Below are positions 31,243 through 41,200 of a stretch of 64,000 nucleotides of DNA, one piece after another; the first letter of the stretch is position 1, and every line of letters begins with the position of its first letter. Location of the stretch: positions 248,001 to 312,000 of the forward strand of contig NZ_JADPZX010000003.1 of assembly GCF_015712165.1 (NCBI RefSeq). Direction: 5' to 3'. The position numbers and the translations under genes are program-made. The notes under the pieces were generated by a model. The model did no database searches, was not told the origin of the DNA, and saw only the letters and a list, made by a program, of their open reading frames with translations. Origin of the DNA: Streptomyces spinoverrucosus. Lineage in GTDB: Bacteria > Actinomycetota > Actinomycetes > Streptomycetales > Streptomycetaceae.

Positions 31243-32517
31243 ATGAGGGTCTCCAAGCTGCTGACCGACTCGACCACAGAGGCCAGGCTCGGCCCCGAAG
31301 CGCTGGCCGAGCTCCGCGCCACCCTCTGGGCGGTGGACTGCCAGACGTGCGGGAGACGGTTCGGGCGCTGGGAGAAGCCGGCCCTGACCGTGCAGGCGGT
31401 GGCCGAAACAGCCGACGCGTCGCTGCATCACCGCGGCTGCCGGTCGCCGCGATGGCTCGAGTACGAGACCGGAGACGAAGTGGAGTTCACCGCCTTCCCG
31501 CACGTCACGTGGCGGGCGAAGCTCATCCTGCTTCCGACGGGCAACACGCTGGTGTTCCTGGTCAATCCGTACTACGAGATCGCGGCGCTGCACAGGGACG
31601 GTGGGCGATGGCGTGTGGCCACGCTGGACCGGTTCGCCGCCTACGGAATGGGCACGGACCTGTTCGACGGGGTGATCGCGCAGCCCTCGCTGTCGGTTGT
31701 GGTCGACGAGGATCGCATCTCCGCGCACATCACCGACGACGGGACGGTCGCTCACAGCTGGCATCTCTCGCCGCTGCCGCCGGAACTTCGGGAAGTGGTG
31801 GATACGAAGGAGTGGCTCACGATCGGACTGACCTCATCCCTGGATCTGGGCCGTCGGCTGTCGGGCAACCCGCTGCCGACGCTGATCAACGCACGACAGG
31901 TGCGGCTCGGCGCGGCGAGGACCAGCTACACCGAGCAGGCGCAACTGCTGAGCGAATCGGACTTCGCCAGAAAGGTACGGCTGGAGCTGATCGGTCTGAG
32001 CTGCGAAATGATCAGAAGAACGCTGGGGATCGAGATCGACGACGATCTGCTGGTGGCCACGCTGGCGTGCAGCGCCGGGAACAGCGCGTGGATCATGCGG
32101 CTCGAAGGCCGCGACAAGCTGGCGTCGGCGCTGCCGATCGTCCTGCTCTACGCGACCAAGTCACGGACGGCGTCCCAGCGGCCGGCACCCGGCGGTGGCG
32201 TGCACCTGATGGCAGCCGATGCGGCCGCAGTGGCCGCCTGCTTCGAGATGGTCGCGCCCGTGGCCGAAGCCACCGGCAACACCGTCCTCAGGCTGGCCGA
32301 CGAGCCGACCGTCGAGCAGCGCGGGACCGAGTACCTGGCCGACATGGTCATCGGCACGCCCGAGCAGTTCCGTGCCGCCTACGCGTTCTACCGGGACGAC
32401 GAAGGGGACTGGAGCCTGCACGAAACCCGCGGGCACCTCGCCATGACCATCGGCCTCGATGTCAGGCACAGAGCGGCAGAGCTGATCCACCGCTATCCCA
32501 AGGTTGCCGTCATCTAG
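31243..32517 (+). CDS. Zinc-binding protein with a degenerate SecA motor-like domain
   Basis: A 424-aa protein of no named family that I recognise. The N-terminus carries C33-x2-C36 and H62-H63-x2-C66, a probable zinc knuckle. Residues about 235-385 follow the order of the SecA N-terminal motor: LGIEIDDDLLVATLACSAGN, then RLEGRDKLASALPIVLLYA where SecA has TGEGKT, then GGGVHLMAADAAAVAA where SecA has the VHVVTVNDYLA segment, and YLADMVIGTPEQF where SecA has YAADITYGTNNEFGFDYL. The P-loop is lost apart from a Lys, so ATP hydrolysis is unlikely. I chose ATG 31243; longer frames upstream lack the same character. Its 3' end overlaps the convergent Nudix-like gene by 8 bases. Confidence 0.65.
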   Translation: MRVSKLLTDSTTEARLGPEALAELRATLWAVDCQTCGRRFGRWEKPALTVQAVAETADASLHHRGCRSPRWLEYETGDEVEFTAFPHVTWRAKLILLPTGNTLVFLVNPYYEIAALHRDGGRWRVATLDRFAAYGMGTDLFDGVIAQPSLSVVVDEDRISAHITDDGTVAHSWHLSPLPPELREVVDTKEWLTIGLTSSLDLGRRLSGNPLPTLINARQVRLGAARTSYTEQAQLLSESDFARKVRLELIGLSCEMIRRTLGIEIDDDLLVATLACSAGNSAWIMRLEGRDKLASALPIVLLYATKSRTASQRPAPGGGVHLMAADAAAVAACFEMVAPVAEATGNTVLRLADEPTVEQRGTEYLADMVIGTPEQFRAAYAFYRDDEGDWSLHETRGHLAMTIGLDVRHRAAELIHRYPKVAVI

Positions 32518-33649
32518 CGTTGTGATCGCGCCCCTGACGCAGGCGGCGGACGGCCTGGGCCTCGGCGCGCTCCACGGCGCCGCGACCGTGGGTGTGCACC
32601 AGGGCCAGGTGGAACAGCGCCGGGGTGACCGGTGCCCACCGACGGACGCGGTCCGGGCGCAGGAGGTGGCGCATCACATCCGCCGGGCGGAACGGCACGT
32701 ACTCGACGCTCTGGTGCTCCCACCGGTCGGCGACACCGCGCGAGATGCGGGTCCGCAGGGCGTCTCCGGTCAGGCCGGTGAGGTGCGCGGTGAAGTGGGC
32801 GCTCCACTGCCGCCGTTCCACGTCCAGCACGAAGGCCAGCATCGTGAGCGTGTACTCGTGCGGCTCCAGGGAGAGCTCCTCGCGCATGCCGCGTCGCGCG
32901 ACCTCGTACAGGTCGGGCGCGTTGCGGCCGGCCGAGTCGATGTGCCGGGACAGCCCCTCGTTCACCGAGGAGCCCCACAGTCCCGGCCCGGAGCGCACGT
33001 TGTCGGCTCGTCGGCTGACGACGAGCAGATGGTCGGCGGTGACAACGGCCACGTTCACGCCGAAGCTGCACTGCAGGAAGGCAGGGGCGTCCAGGGGATG
33101 GTCGGGGTCGAGATAGCGCCCGCGCGGCGTGGTTCCGTCGGGCAGCCGGCGGTCGAGCTGCTGTGCGGCGAGGAAGGTGAAGTAGTCGGTGGGGCGCAGC
33201 CGCAGTCGGACGGTGGCCTGCTCGTCGAGCGCGGTTCGGGAGAACTCCAGGCCCTCCACGGCGTACCGGGGGCCGTTCCAGACGCGCACCCGGGTGCCGG
33301 AAGCCTCCACCTGCGCCTCCGCCGCCTCGATCTCCGCCCGCCACGGCGCCATCTCCTCGGGGAGGGCCACCTCTGCGTCCAGGACCTGGACCCGGACCGC
33401 CTCCGGCGCGATGGCCTGCTCGCCGTCGCCCTCGACGATCAGCGCCGACGTGTGGAGCGGCCCGATCGAGAAGGTCGACCAGGTGGAGAGCGAGGCGTCA
33501 TCCTGGCGGTACGTCAGGCTGCGCACCGCGGTGGCGGATCGGCGACGGACCCTGAACCAGGCCTCCTGGAGCGGCTGTTGGAACAGGATGGCGAAGATGA
33601 TGCCGAGGACGGCCCCGACTATCCCGTTGGCAAGATCGATTCCGGTCAC
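32510..33649 (-). CDS. Membrane-anchored protein with Nudix-like domain
   Basis: A 379-aa protein from GTG 33649. An N-terminal membrane helix (GIVGAVLGIIFAILF, residues about 8-23) anchors a cytosolic part. From about residue 200 there is a region with a partial Nudix box: a Gly, then DLYEVARRGMREELSLEP, where REELSLE fits the REUxEE core. The middle region contains strands such as VRVWNGPRYAVEGLEFSR. It would cleave nucleoside diphosphate-X compounds if active, but the box is incomplete. It starts 50 bases after the ketosynthase gene and may be last in that operon. Confidence 0.65.
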   Translation of the reverse strand: MTGIDLANGIVGAVLGIIFAILFQQPLQEAWFRVRRRSATAVRSLTYRQDDASLSTWSTFSIGPLHTSALIVEGDGEQAIAPEAVRVQVLDAEVALPEEMAPWRAEIEAAEAQVEASGTRVRVWNGPRYAVEGLEFSRTALDEQATVRLRLRPTDYFTFLAAQQLDRRLPDGTTPRGRYLDPDHPLDAPAFLQCSFGVNVAVVTADHLLVVSRRADNVRSGPGLWGSSVNEGLSRHIDSAGRNAPDLYEVARRGMREELSLEPHEYTLTMLAFVLDVERRQWSAHFTAHLTGLTGDALRTRISRGVADRWEHQSVEYVPFRPADVMRHLLRPDRVRRWAPVTPALFHLALVHTHGRGAVERAEAQAVRRLRQGRDHNAR

Positions 33650-33699
33650 AGGCCCGCAGCGTATAGCCTCGCCGCGACGGAGCACCTGTCTCGCCCCGG

Positions 33700-34917
33700 T
33701 CAGCAGCGGGTGAGGACCAGGGCCGCGTTCTGGCCTCCGAAGCCGTAGGAGGCGCTCACCGCTGCCTCGACCCGTGTGCCGCGGGCGGTCTTGGCCACCA
33801 CGTCGAGGTCGATGTCGAGGTCGGGATCCTCGTGATTGACGGTGGGCGGGATGACTTGGTGCTGAAGCGTCATCACGGTGATGGCCGCCTCGATCGCGCC
33901 GGCGGCGCCGATGGCGTGACCGATGGCGCCCTTCAGCGAGGTGACCGGCGGAGGCGTGGCGAACACCGAGCGCAGCGCCCTGGCCTCGGCGAGGTCGTTG
34001 AGGCGGGTACCGGTGCCGTGGGCGTTGACATGGTCGACGTCGCGGGGGTCCAGGTCCGCGTCGGCGAGTGCGGCGCCGAGCGCGGCGGCGGCGCCCCGGC
34101 CGTCGGGCTCGGGAGCGGCGTAGTGGTGAGCGTCGCAGCCGGCGGCGTAGCCCGTCAGGAGGGCCCGTGGCCGCACTCCGCGGGCGCGGGCGTGGCCGGG
34201 GCGCTCGAGGACGAGGACGCCCGCGCCTTCGGCGAGCACGAATCCGCTGCGCCCGGAGTCGAACGGGCGGCAGGCGCCGGCGGGGTCGTCCCCCCGTGGG
34301 GCGAGGGCGCCCATGCGGTGGAAGCACACGGCGGGGATGTGACAGCACGCGGATTCGGCACCGCCGGCCAGCACGATGTCGCACGTTCCCGCCCGCAGCA
34401 GGTCGCGGGCGACTCCGATGGCGGTGGAGCCCGAGGCGCAGGCCGTGGCCACGGTGAAGCTCGGCCCTGTGGCACCGGTGTCGAGGGAGATCTCGGCGGC
34501 GGACATGTTCGGCACGCTGCGCGTGATGGCCAGCGGGGAGACCTGCTGCGGGCGCCCGGCGGCGATCTTGCGGAACTCGTTCATGTAGCGGTCCATGCCG
34601 GCGGTGCCGGTCCCCATCACCACCCCTACGCGGGAAGGTTCCCATTCCGCAGGCTCCAGATGAGCGTCGGCCAGGGCCTGGCGGGCGGCGGCGACGGCCA
34701 TGACGGTGAAGCGGTCCAGCCGCCATGCGGCGCCGCCCACCAACTGCCGCGCGTCGAAGTCCGGGACGCGGCAGGAGATGTCGACGGGCAGGCCGGCCAG
34801 TTGCGGGTCGCGTGCCGCGGTGGGCGTACCGGCGAGCAGGCCCCGCCAGGTGGGTTCCAGCCCGATCCCGGCCGGGCTGATGACGCCCATGCCGGTGACA
34901 GCCGCGACGCCACTCAT
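33700..34917 (-). CDS. Beta-ketoacyl-ACP synthase (FabF/KAS II-like)
   Basis: A 405-aa condensing enzyme. All catalytic residues are visible: C160 in VATACASGST, H300 in VNAHGTGT, K329 and H334 in SLKGAIGHAIGAAG. The terminal YGFGGQNAALVL is typical. It decarboxylates malonyl-ACP and condenses it with an acyl primer. Its ATG overlaps the stop of the acyl carrier protein gene. Unlike type II aromatic polyketide loci there is no chain length factor next to it, so it resembles a free-standing FabF/NodE-type enzyme used with its own carrier protein. Product unknown. Confidence 0.92.
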   Translation of the reverse strand: MSGVAAVTGMGVISPAGIGLEPTWRGLLAGTPTAARDPQLAGLPVDISCRVPDFDARQLVGGAAWRLDRFTVMAVAAARQALADAHLEPAEWEPSRVGVVMGTGTAGMDRYMNEFRKIAAGRPQQVSPLAITRSVPNMSAAEISLDTGATGPSFTVATACASGSTAIGVARDLLRAGTCDIVLAGGAESACCHIPAVCFHRMGALAPRGDDPAGACRPFDSGRSGFVLAEGAGVLVLERPGHARARGVRPRALLTGYAAGCDAHHYAAPEPDGRGAAAALGAALADADLDPRDVDHVNAHGTGTRLNDLAEARALRSVFATPPPVTSLKGAIGHAIGAAGAIEAAITVMTLQHQVIPPTVNHEDPDLDIDLDVVAKTARGTRVEAAVSASYGFGGQNAALVLTRC

Positions 34918-35174
34918 GCGGTGACCGTCGTGCTGCCGTCGGCCTGAGCGGCCTCCAGCAGGACGACGAGCTCGCCGACGGTCTTGGGCAGGTCACCTTC
35001 GTCGAGCGTGACGCCGGTCCGCTCCTGCAGGATCAGTCCCATCTCCACCAGAGCCAGGGAGTCCAGCCCCAGATCCTCGAAAGACCGGTCGGGAGTGATC
35101 ATCGACGCGTCGATGGGGAAGGTCTCGGTCAGGGCGGCGGTGATGGCGGCGAGGGTGTTCGGCACGGCGGACAA
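34914..35174 (-). CDS. Acyl carrier protein
   Basis: An 86-aa protein with the phosphopantetheine site S39 in DLGLDSLALVEM, and the normal four-helix pattern (NTLAAITAALTETF at the start, TVGELVVLL at the end). It carries the acyl chain on the coenzyme A-derived arm for the overlapping ketosynthase. It starts 41 bases after the MFS exporter gene, in the same direction. Confidence 0.93.
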   Translation of the reverse strand: MSAVPNTLAAITAALTETFPIDASMITPDRSFEDLGLDSLALVEMGLILQERTGVTLDEGDLPKTVGELVVLLEAAQADGSTTVTA

Positions 35175-35215
35175 ACCTCCAAAGGGTGCGATCCGGCTGA
35201 TGGCGGGTCAGGGCG

Positions 35216-36805
35216 TCAGACACGCTGGACGTTCTCGGCCGGCAGTGGACCGGCTTTCGATCGTGACAGGGGCGTCACAGGCCGGCCGGCGACGAGCCAG
35301 CGGGCAGCGGCCGCGGCCGTCAGCAGCGTGACCGTCCCGGCGACGGCCGCGGTCAGCGTCATGGCCTGGACGAACGCGTGCCGGGCCTCGCCCAGCACCG
35401 CCAGGCGCTGTGCGGCGGGCAGCGCGGCGGCCCGGTCGGGCACGGCGATCAGGCTGTGCCGCGCGGCATCGGCGATCTGCGAGGGAACCCGCAGATCGGC
35501 GAGGGCGTCGAGGAACGAGGAGGTGAAAACGGAGCTGAGCAGGCTGCCTTGGACGGCGACACCGAGCGCGGAGCCGACTTGGCGGGTGGCGTCGTTGATG
35601 GCCGAGCCCAGCCCGGCCTGCTCGGTCGGCACCGACTCCATGACGGACTCGGTGCCCGCGGCCGCGACCAGCCCCGCGCCCAGCCCGGCGATCGCCTGGA
35701 ACATCGCGCACCGGCCGTACCCCGAGGTGTCGGTGGTGGTCGCGCAGACGACGAAGGCCGCGGACACGACGAGCAGGCCGGTGACGACGGTGGCCTTGCT
35801 TCCCCACGTGCGCTGCGCGGCCACGGCCAGGGCCGCGCCGACAGCCAGCCCGGCGGGCAGCGGCAGCGTACGCAGGCCTGCCGCCAGAGGGCTGTAGCCG
35901 AGCACTCCCTGCAGATACAGGGTCAGCACGAACAACGCGCCGAACAGCGCGAACGACATCAGCGCCAGCGACAGTGCGGCCCACCCCACACCTGGGCGCA
36001 GCAGCAGCGGCAGGGGGAGCATGGGAGATCCGGTACGCCGCTCCCAGCCGACGAACCCGATCAGCAACAGCCCGGCCGCGCTGAAACCCGCCACGACGGG
36101 CAGGCTCGTCCAGCCGTCGTGCGGGCCCTGGATGATGGCCCACACCAGCGCCAGCAGTCCACCCGTCGACAGCGCGGCACCCGCGAGGTCGAAACCGGCG
36201 TCGCGGTGACCGCGGGACTCGGGCACCACGAGCAGCGCCGCGCAGACGATCAGCGCGGCCAGCGGCAGGTTGATCCAGAAGGCGGCGCGCCAGGAGGAGT
36301 GCTCGACCAGCCAGCCGCCGACGACGGGCCCGCTCAGCCCGCCCAGGCCACCCACCGCGGCCCATGCGGCGACGGCCCTGGCGCGCAGCGCCGCCTCGGG
36401 GAACAGGTGGTGGAGCACTCCGAGGGTGGCGGGCATCAGCAGGGACGCGCCCGCTCCCATCCCGCATCGCGCCAGAACGACCTCCCACGGCTGCCCGGCC
36501 AGCGCTCCGCCGACCGAGGCCGCCGCGCAGAGGGTGACGCCCAGGACGAAGCAGCGTCTGCGGCCCCACCGGTCGGTGAGCGCCCCCACGGCCAGCACGG
36601 TGCCGCCCAGCACCAGCGCGTAGGCGTCCACGATCCACTGCACCTGCGAGGTCGTGGCGCCCAGGCCGTCGCGCAGTTGCGGCACAGCGACGTTGAGAAC
36701 GGTCAGGTCCATCCCGAGCAGAAAGATGCCCAGACACATCACGCCCGCTGCCCAGCCCCGCCCCGCGCGGGTGGCCGGCGTCCGTGCCGTGTCCGCAGCG
36801 CTCAT
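35216..36805 (-). CDS. DHA2-family MFS drug/metabolite exporter
   Basis: A 529-aa protein with 14 predicted membrane helices. Motif A appears as GALTDRWGRRRCFVLG after helix 2, and the antiporter motif C region is GGLGGLSGPVVGGWLVEHSSWRAAFWINLP. It starts LGIFLLGMDLTVLNVAVPQL, typical of EmrB/QacA proteins. The start overlaps the stop of the thioesterase gene (ATGA). It probably exports the product made by the ketosynthase and carrier protein encoded downstream, giving self-resistance or secretion. Confidence 0.92.
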   Translation of the reverse strand: MSAADTARTPATRAGRGWAAGVMCLGIFLLGMDLTVLNVAVPQLRDGLGATTSQVQWIVDAYALVLGGTVLAVGALTDRWGRRRCFVLGVTLCAAASVGGALAGQPWEVVLARCGMGAGASLLMPATLGVLHHLFPEAALRARAVAAWAAVGGLGGLSGPVVGGWLVEHSSWRAAFWINLPLAALIVCAALLVVPESRGHRDAGFDLAGAALSTGGLLALVWAIIQGPHDGWTSLPVVAGFSAAGLLLIGFVGWERRTGSPMLPLPLLLRPGVGWAALSLALMSFALFGALFVLTLYLQGVLGYSPLAAGLRTLPLPAGLAVGAALAVAAQRTWGSKATVVTGLLVVSAAFVVCATTTDTSGYGRCAMFQAIAGLGAGLVAAAGTESVMESVPTEQAGLGSAINDATRQVGSALGVAVQGSLLSSVFTSSFLDALADLRVPSQIADAARHSLIAVPDRAAALPAAQRLAVLGEARHAFVQAMTLTAAVAGTVTLLTAAAAARWLVAGRPVTPLSRSKAGPLPAENVQRV

Positions 36806-37605
36806 ACGGCCGGCACCGCGCTGTCGCTGGCCACGGTGAGGTCGGCGACCACCGCGAGGTCGGCGATCACCTGCTTCACCAACGCTTCGGTCTGCTCGTT
36901 CGGGTACATGTGCGCGCCGTCGAAGAGCCGTGGCTCGGCCGGTGCGGCGAACAGGCTGTTCCAGGTGGAGAGTTGTGCCGCGCTGGTGGTCGGATCCTGC
37001 GTGCCGCCGTACAGCGCCAGGGGAACCTCCAGTGGCGGCTCGGCACGATGGCGGTGGTGCAACAGCAGCAGGCAGTCGGCCAGCAGCGGCGTGCCCACCG
37101 CGGCCATCAACGGCGCGTCATCGAGCATCCACTGCGGCACCGGGCCGCCGATCAGCATGGCCAGCCCGTCCGTCCCCGCCGTCAGCAGGGGTACGAGGCC
37201 CTTGGCATAGGCGTCGTCCTGCGGTCCGCTCAGCCCCGACAGACCCGCCCAGATCGGCAGGCGTCCGCCGTCCTGCCGGAGTCGGCGCAGCGTCTCGAAC
37301 GCCATCAGCGCGCCCACGCTGTGCCCGAACACCGCGAACGGCCGCACGTCGGCCGGGTCATCGACGATTCCGGCCAGACGCGCGGCGAGGTCGACCGGAT
37401 CGGTCAGTGACGGCTCCTCCGCCCGGGGACCACGACCCGGCAGCCGCACCGAGCACACCTCCACCCACGCCGGCACGTGCTCCAGCCAGGGGTGGAAGAA
37501 ATCGGCCCCGGCGCCGGCGGGCGGCAGGCAGTACAGCCGCACCGCCGCCCGGGGACGCTCGCCCAGAACAATCCGCTCAGGTCCGTCCAACTCCCGGCTC
37601 AGCAC
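36802..37605 (-). CDS. Type II thioesterase
   Basis: A 267-aa alpha/beta hydrolase of the GrsT/TEII class. It begins with the usual strand RLYCLPPAGAGADFF, has the nucleophile S96 in VFGHSVGALMAFE, and ends with a His in DGAHMYPNE. Type II thioesterases remove aberrant acyl groups from carrier proteins or release the product. I take GTG 37605 because GGGAG lies eight bases upstream; ATG 37638 in frame has no ribosome-binding site. It is the first gene of the exporter, ACP, ketosynthase, Nudix operon. Confidence 0.85.
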   Translation of the reverse strand: MLSRELDGPERIVLGERPRAAVRLYCLPPAGAGADFFHPWLEHVPAWVEVCSVRLPGRGPRAEEPSLTDPVDLAARLAGIVDDPADVRPFAVFGHSVGALMAFETLRRLRQDGGRLPIWAGLSGLSGPQDDAYAKGLVPLLTAGTDGLAMLIGGPVPQWMLDDAPLMAAVGTPLLADCLLLLHHRHRAEPPLEVPLALYGGTQDPTTSAAQLSTWNSLFAAPAEPRLFDGAHMYPNEQTEALVKQVIADLAVVADLTVASDSAVPAV

Positions 37606-37804
37606 CCAGCACGCTCCCAGCTCGGTTCGGCATCCCACGAAGGCCCAGCCAGGCGGACACCGAAGGTCCAGGGGCCGGACGCCCGGCAGGGCACACAGTC
37701 CTCACCGTGCCGGGCACGGACGACCGAAGGGAACGAGCAGCGCCGAGGCTCGCGCCCCTTTCACTGAAACGCCGCACGGGCGGGCGATGCGCCGGATCCG
37801 CCTG
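37606..37804 (-). promoter_or_regulatory. Leader of the thioesterase-ketosynthase operon
   Basis: About 200 bases with no supported gene between the YunG-like gene end and the thioesterase start. It probably carries the operon promoter on the minus strand. No clear operator seen. Confidence 0.3.
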
Positions 37805-38224
37805 CTAACGAGACGTGTGAGCAGGGGCCGTCGTCCGCTGCCCGTCGAGCCTCTCCATGACGCGGTCGCGGAGAAGCTCGTACTCCTCTCGGAGCCGGCG
37901 CCACTCGGTTATGGGCGGGCGGGGAACGACGACGCCTTCGGTGACGACCTCCTCCGGCCGGAACTGCTCCCGGGTGAGGTCGATCTCGATCCCCATGCCC
38001 AGGCGGTTCCACCAGTGGTAGTCCACTCGTTCCCCGTTGACGTGGACCTCTCCGCGGAGCAGTTCCCCTCCCAGCAGGTCGTTGAGCACCATGGCCGTCA
38101 CACCGCACTGGTCCCGGGCCGGGTTGTCCGGGCTCCAGCGCGATCTGAACTCAGGCGTGCACGTCTCGGCACTCCAACTGTTGCGGACGGCTTGCTCGAT
38201 GTCGGTGAGAAGCAGCACTGTCAT
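37805..38224 (-). CDS. YunG-like family protein
   Basis: A 139-aa cytosolic protein from ATG 38224 (an upstream TTG is in frame). It has the recurrent pattern of YunG relatives: SWSAETCTPEFRSRWSPDNPARDQCGVTAMVLNDLLGGELL, then a YHWWNRL segment and EIDLTREQF. The conserved Cys in DQCGVTA and His in YHWWN look like active-site or metal residues, but no function is established. It sits between the thioesterase operon and the CHAT gene, on the same strand as both. Confidence 0.75.
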   Translation of the reverse strand: MTVLLLTDIEQAVRNSWSAETCTPEFRSRWSPDNPARDQCGVTAMVLNDLLGGELLRGEVHVNGERVDYHWWNRLGMGIEIDLTREQFRPEEVVTEGVVVPRPPITEWRRLREEYELLRDRVMERLDGQRTTAPAHTSR

Positions 38225-38291
38225 GTCGCTGATGCTCTCAGTCGGCACTGACAACGGCCCCGAACCGGCGTCACCCAGCGGACGGACCGGG

Positions 38292-41200
38292 TCACGGGCC
38301 CACGTGCAGGTGCGCGGCCCACAGGGACGGGGAGAGGCGGGTCCGCTCCCGCAGGGTGCGTACCGCCGTGTGCAGGGCGTGCGCGGAGTGTTCGAAGGCG
38401 AGCGTGCCGTGATCGGTGCTCAGGCCCGCGTAGAAGGCGTCGGCGATCTCTACGGACGTGTCGTCGGCGGTATCCCACAGCGTGCCGACGACATGCGGGA
38501 AACCCGCGAGCTGGAAGGCGGAGCCGAGATGGATCGCCTCGTCCACCAGTTGCTCGGCGTCGACGGCGGCCGTCCGGCACGCCGACAGGAACGCGAGTCG
38601 GACCTCGTCCAGACTCAGCGGCGTGAGGCTCGCGACGGTGAGCGGCGCGCCGGCGTGGTCGGCCAGCAGCAGCCGGCTCCTGGAGGGGTCCGCCGGATCC
38701 GTCTCCCCGTGGCAGGCGAAATGGGCGAGGTGGCAGCCGGGCAGGTGGGCCAGGACCTGGTCGCGGGTGGGCGTGAGGGCACCGGAGCCGCCGGGTTCCA
38801 GCAGAACGTGCCGGGGCAGGCGGTCGAGGAGCATCTCCCGTTCCATCTCCACGTGGGCGAGGTCCCGGTCGGGGAGTCCCGGAGTGGTCGGCATCGCGAC
38901 GATCAGGGCACGGTGACCCTGCGGCGGGGTGGTCGTCGGCGCGCCGTCGCGCCGCTGGGCGTGGCGCAACGCCCGTACCGTGGGCGCGTACGAGGAGACG
39001 ACCCGGTCGATGACGGCTCGCCGCAGCGGGTCCGGCTCCGTGCGGGTGCCGTGGTAGCCGGCGGCGTGCAGCGGGAGCAGGTTCAGCAGGCCGCCCGGCA
39101 CCCACCACACCCGGGGCCAGTCCGCTCCGGCCGGGGGCTCCCGGTCGTGTCCCAGCCGCAGCAGCACGGGTTCCGCGACCACGTCCCACAGCCATTCGAG
39201 CAGCCCGCTCAGCTTCTTCTGCGCCTCCCGGCGCCGGTCGCCGTCGGGATCGGTGGTGGCCTCCCGCAGCGCCTGCTGGAAAGTGTCCACGGCCCAGTGG
39301 AGGTCGTCGTTGCGCAGCCGGGGCAGTGCCATGGCGCTCACCCCGTCCGTGGTGAGCAGCAGCGCGCTGCTGCCGTAGCCGCTGACGTTGACCACGACGA
39401 CCGGCCCGTGCTCCGCTCCGCACAGCAGTTCCGGGGCGGAGGGCGGCAGCCCGAAGGACTCGAATCCGTCGCCGAGGGAGCGGATCTCGTCGAGTACGGC
39501 CGCGAAGTCACGCGCCGTCATGTCGCGCGGCCGGTGCGCGGGACCGTCCGCGACGCCCGTGCCCCCGGCGAGCGGGGGGAGCGCGGAATCCTGCGACGGT
39601 ACGTCGAGTGCCTCGCGCAACGCGACGAAACGGGCGGCCAGTTCGGGGTGCTTCACACGGAGTTCGGTGAGGTCGCTGCGCGTGTCGAGGGCCTGGCTGA
39701 GCAGCACCCCGCGGCCCGTCTCCAGCAGCTGGAGCGCGCGCAGCGCCCGGTTTTGGTCGTCCCCGCGGGCGAGGGTGCACGCGACGGCGTCCGCGGCCAG
39801 CCCGGCGAACTCGCCGAGCGTGTACTGCTGGTCGTGGCGCTCCAGGTGGCGCGGGGCCACCGAGGGCAGCAGCTCGACGGCGGCCCGGAGCAGGTCTGCG
39901 GCTCGTACGTCCGCGGCCTCGGCCAGGAGCCGGGAGCCGTGCCGGGCCGCCGTCACACGAGTGGAAGGCGGCGCCGTCTCCTCGGCGGCGGCCCGCCCGT
40001 ACGAGGCGATCGCCTCCTGCCGGTCCTGTGGGTCTCCGGTCTGCCGGAACCTGGTCCGGCACGCGTGGCCCAGGACGACGAGCCGGTGCCCCAATTCCGA
40101 GTCCCCGGGCGAGGTGGCCGTCACCGAGGCGCGGGCCACCGCCACGGCCTCCTGAAGGTCCGCCGGTGCGGCGTCCTTCGTGCGGGCCCGGTTGCCGAGT
40201 GCCCCCGCCAGGTGAGCCAGACAGGTGGTCCGCTGGGTGTGGCCGGGCGGAACGGCGTCGACCGCCGCGCGGAAGGCGGAGATCACCGGGCCCCAGTCCC
40301 GGGCCGGTTCGCCGCTCAGGACCCCGCACATGAGCCGGACGTGGAGGGCGACGCCGAGCTGGAGCAGCACCCGCCAGCGGTGGGCATGACCGGCCGGGAT
40401 CAGCCGGACCGCGGTCCGCTGGACGGCGACCGCGGCGTCGGCGTCGTCCAGGTCCTTCGTCCGGTGCACCCGGACGGTCAGCGCGTACCCCAGGGCCGTC
40501 TGCACCGACCAGCGTTCGGGGTGGTCCGCGGGGATCGCGTCGAGGGCTTCGCGCAGCGCCGTGACGGCCGTGTCAAGATCCGACATGGCCTGAAAACGGA
40601 CGAACCGGCCCAGGAGCGTGTCGGCGAGGTTGTTCAGGCGGTACATCCGTCGGGGGTCGTCCGGGGCGCTGGCCTGGACCGCCTGCCGGCCGACCGCGAT
40701 CGCGTCGTCCAGATCCGCCGGATTCGCGCCCCGCTGGAACCGGTATCTCAGCGCCATGCCCAGGTTGGACAGCGCCATGGGGCGACGCGGATCGCCCGGG
40801 GGAACGCAGTCCACCGCCCTGCGCATGACCACGATCGCCTCGTCCAGATCCGCCAGGTCGCCGCCGTACTGCTCGTACCGGCTGCGCAGGGCACCCGCCA
40901 GACCGTTCAGCCGGAGCACCAGATCGGGGTCGTCCGGACCGGTCGCATCGACGGCCGCGCGGTAGGCCTCGATCGCGGCGGCCAGGTCCTCGTGCGTCGA
41001 CCGGCGTTCGAACCGGGTGTCCAGGGCGATCCCCAGGTTGGCGAGCCGCTGCGGCAGGCCGGGATGACCGGCGGGCGTCGCCTTGAGCAGGTACCGACAC
41101 TGCTCGACGACCGTGTCGAGGAGGACCGGGTCGGAGGAGACGAGCGTCTGCTTCAGCCGGGGAACGACGAGGTCCTCGGCGGCGTTGGCGATGTACCGCA

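Noticed and set aside
31243..32517. Functional accessory SecA (SecA2-like)
   Set aside because: The P-loop is lost and the protein is half the length of SecA, without the preprotein cross-linking and scaffold domains.
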